From contig CAMLKO010000080.1 in assembly GCA_946480495.1 (NCBI GenBank), forward strand, positions 1 through 5,647: a DNA stretch of 5,647 nt, in the 5' to 3' direction. The notes below the pieces were generated by a model. It was given only the letters and a program-made list of their open reading frames with translations. It did no database searches and was not told the DNA's origin. Below are positions 5,224 to 5,647 of this stretch, in pieces. Within the stretch, counting starts at the first letter, position 1; every line of letters starts with the position of its first letter. The translations under genes and the position numbers were made by a program. The DNA comes from an uncultured Caulobacteraceae bacterium. GTDB lineage: Bacteria > Pseudomonadota > Alphaproteobacteria > Caulobacterales > Caulobacteraceae.

Positions 5224-5647
5224 TGGGCGCCCTGATGAAATTTCCCTTCCCCCAGACTGGATCGGCCTCCTCCGGCCAGCCTTCGCCCCTGACCTCGGGG
5301 CCGCACGTGGGCTTCACGCCCGACGCCTTCGACGGCGCTGGGCCCAGCGAGGCGCTGCGCGGCCAGTTTCCGCAGGTTTCGTTCGAGGCGATGGCCAATC
5401 GCTGGACCACGCCGACGCTGGGCGGCGCGGACGTGCTGATCGTGTCCGTCGACGCCGCCAAGGCCTCGGACGTGGAAGCGCTGTGCGCCAACCTGCGCGA
5501 CAGCGGCCGCGGCGAGCGGGTGATCGTGCTGCTGCGGAACGCCGACCTCGGCACCACGCGGCGCCTGGCGCGCGACGGCGCCTTCGACGTCCTGCCCGCG
5601 CCGGTCAGCGACGCGGCGCTGGTGGTGAGCCTGGACCGGCTGTTCAC
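5223..5647 (+). CDS. cpaE: CpaE-like Tad pilus localisation protein, 3' end outside window
   Basis: CpaE (related to TadZ) is a cytoplasmic protein with an N-terminal receiver-like domain and a C-terminal ParA/MinD-type ATPase domain that helps place the pilus machine. The first 141 residues are visible and the frame is open to the right edge. ATG 5223 shares one base with the preceding TGA and has GAGGA 9 nt upstream. Residues 1-45 are Gly/Pro/Ser-rich and look like a flexible leader. Residues about 49-141 have receiver-like strand/helix spacing: ADVLIVSVD (69-77), RVIVLLRN (99-106), LARDGAFDVLPAPVSDAAL (115-133). The usual phosphoacceptor Asp aligns with S75, the conserved Thr/Ser with L104, and the Lys before Pro with A126, so this is a pseudo-receiver. 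The ATPase domain with its Walker A loop would lie beyond the window, so the call depends on domain type plus operon position. A stand-alone receiver-like protein is the alternative. Confidence 0.75.
   Translation, partial: MGALMKFPFPQTGSASSGQPSPLTSGPHVGFTPDAFDGAGPSEALRGQFPQVSFEAMANRWTTPTLGGADVLIVSVDAAKASDVEALCANLRDSGRGERVIVLLRNADLGTTRRLARDGAFDVLPAPVSDAALVVSLDRLF

Noticed and set aside
5081..5647. Open minus-strand frame reaching the right edge
   Set aside because: It lies opposite the CpaE-like frame, which has a good ribosome site and receiver-like pattern; the minus product is Ser/Arg/Pro-rich without a domain.

Overview
The window is an uninterrupted stretch of a Tad (tight adherence, Flp/type IVc) pilus operon. 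Every real gene reads on the + strand. Base composition is strongly GC-rich with G or C at most third codon positions. The proteins look like the alphaproteobacterial Cpa/Tad lineage (Caulobacterales or Sphingomonadales type). That assignment rests on remembered family patterns, not on a search, and I cannot name a genus.

Layout: (1) 1-815, the 3' part of cpaB, whose N-terminal membrane segment lies upstream of the window. (2) 839-2269, cpaC, the complete outer-membrane secretin. (3) 2280-2531, a small outer-membrane-type lipoprotein directly behind the secretin. (4) 2545-4092, a TadG-like protein with one N-terminal membrane anchor, a large cysteine-containing extracytoplasmic domain and no visible von Willebrand A domain. 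(5) 4085-4591 and (6) 4588-5223, two successive TadE-family minor pseudopilins, each with a Gly/Glu(+5) prepilin-type processing motif. (7) 5223-5647 and beyond, the start of a CpaE-like protein with a degenerate receiver domain, cut by the window end.

Gaps are 23, 10 and 13 nt, followed by overlaps of 8, 4 and 1 nt. The whole window therefore looks like part of one translationally coupled transcript. I see no promoter, terminator, RNA gene, mobile element, CRISPR array or gene-free stretch above 25 nt.

How the parts fit: CpaC forms the outer-membrane pore, CpaB is the periplasmic/inner-membrane partner of the secretin, and the small lipoprotein is well placed to help the secretin reach or stay in the outer membrane. 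TadG and the two TadE proteins are envelope or pilus-tip/assembly components. CpaE is expected to position the machine at the inner membrane. The motor ATPase, platform proteins, major pilin and prepilin peptidase are not in the window. I do not see a new kind of system here. The points worth a second look are the lipoprotein in the position where cpaD might be expected, the TadG-like ectodomain without vWA, the cysteine cluster in the second TadE, and the loss of receiver catalytic residues in CpaE.
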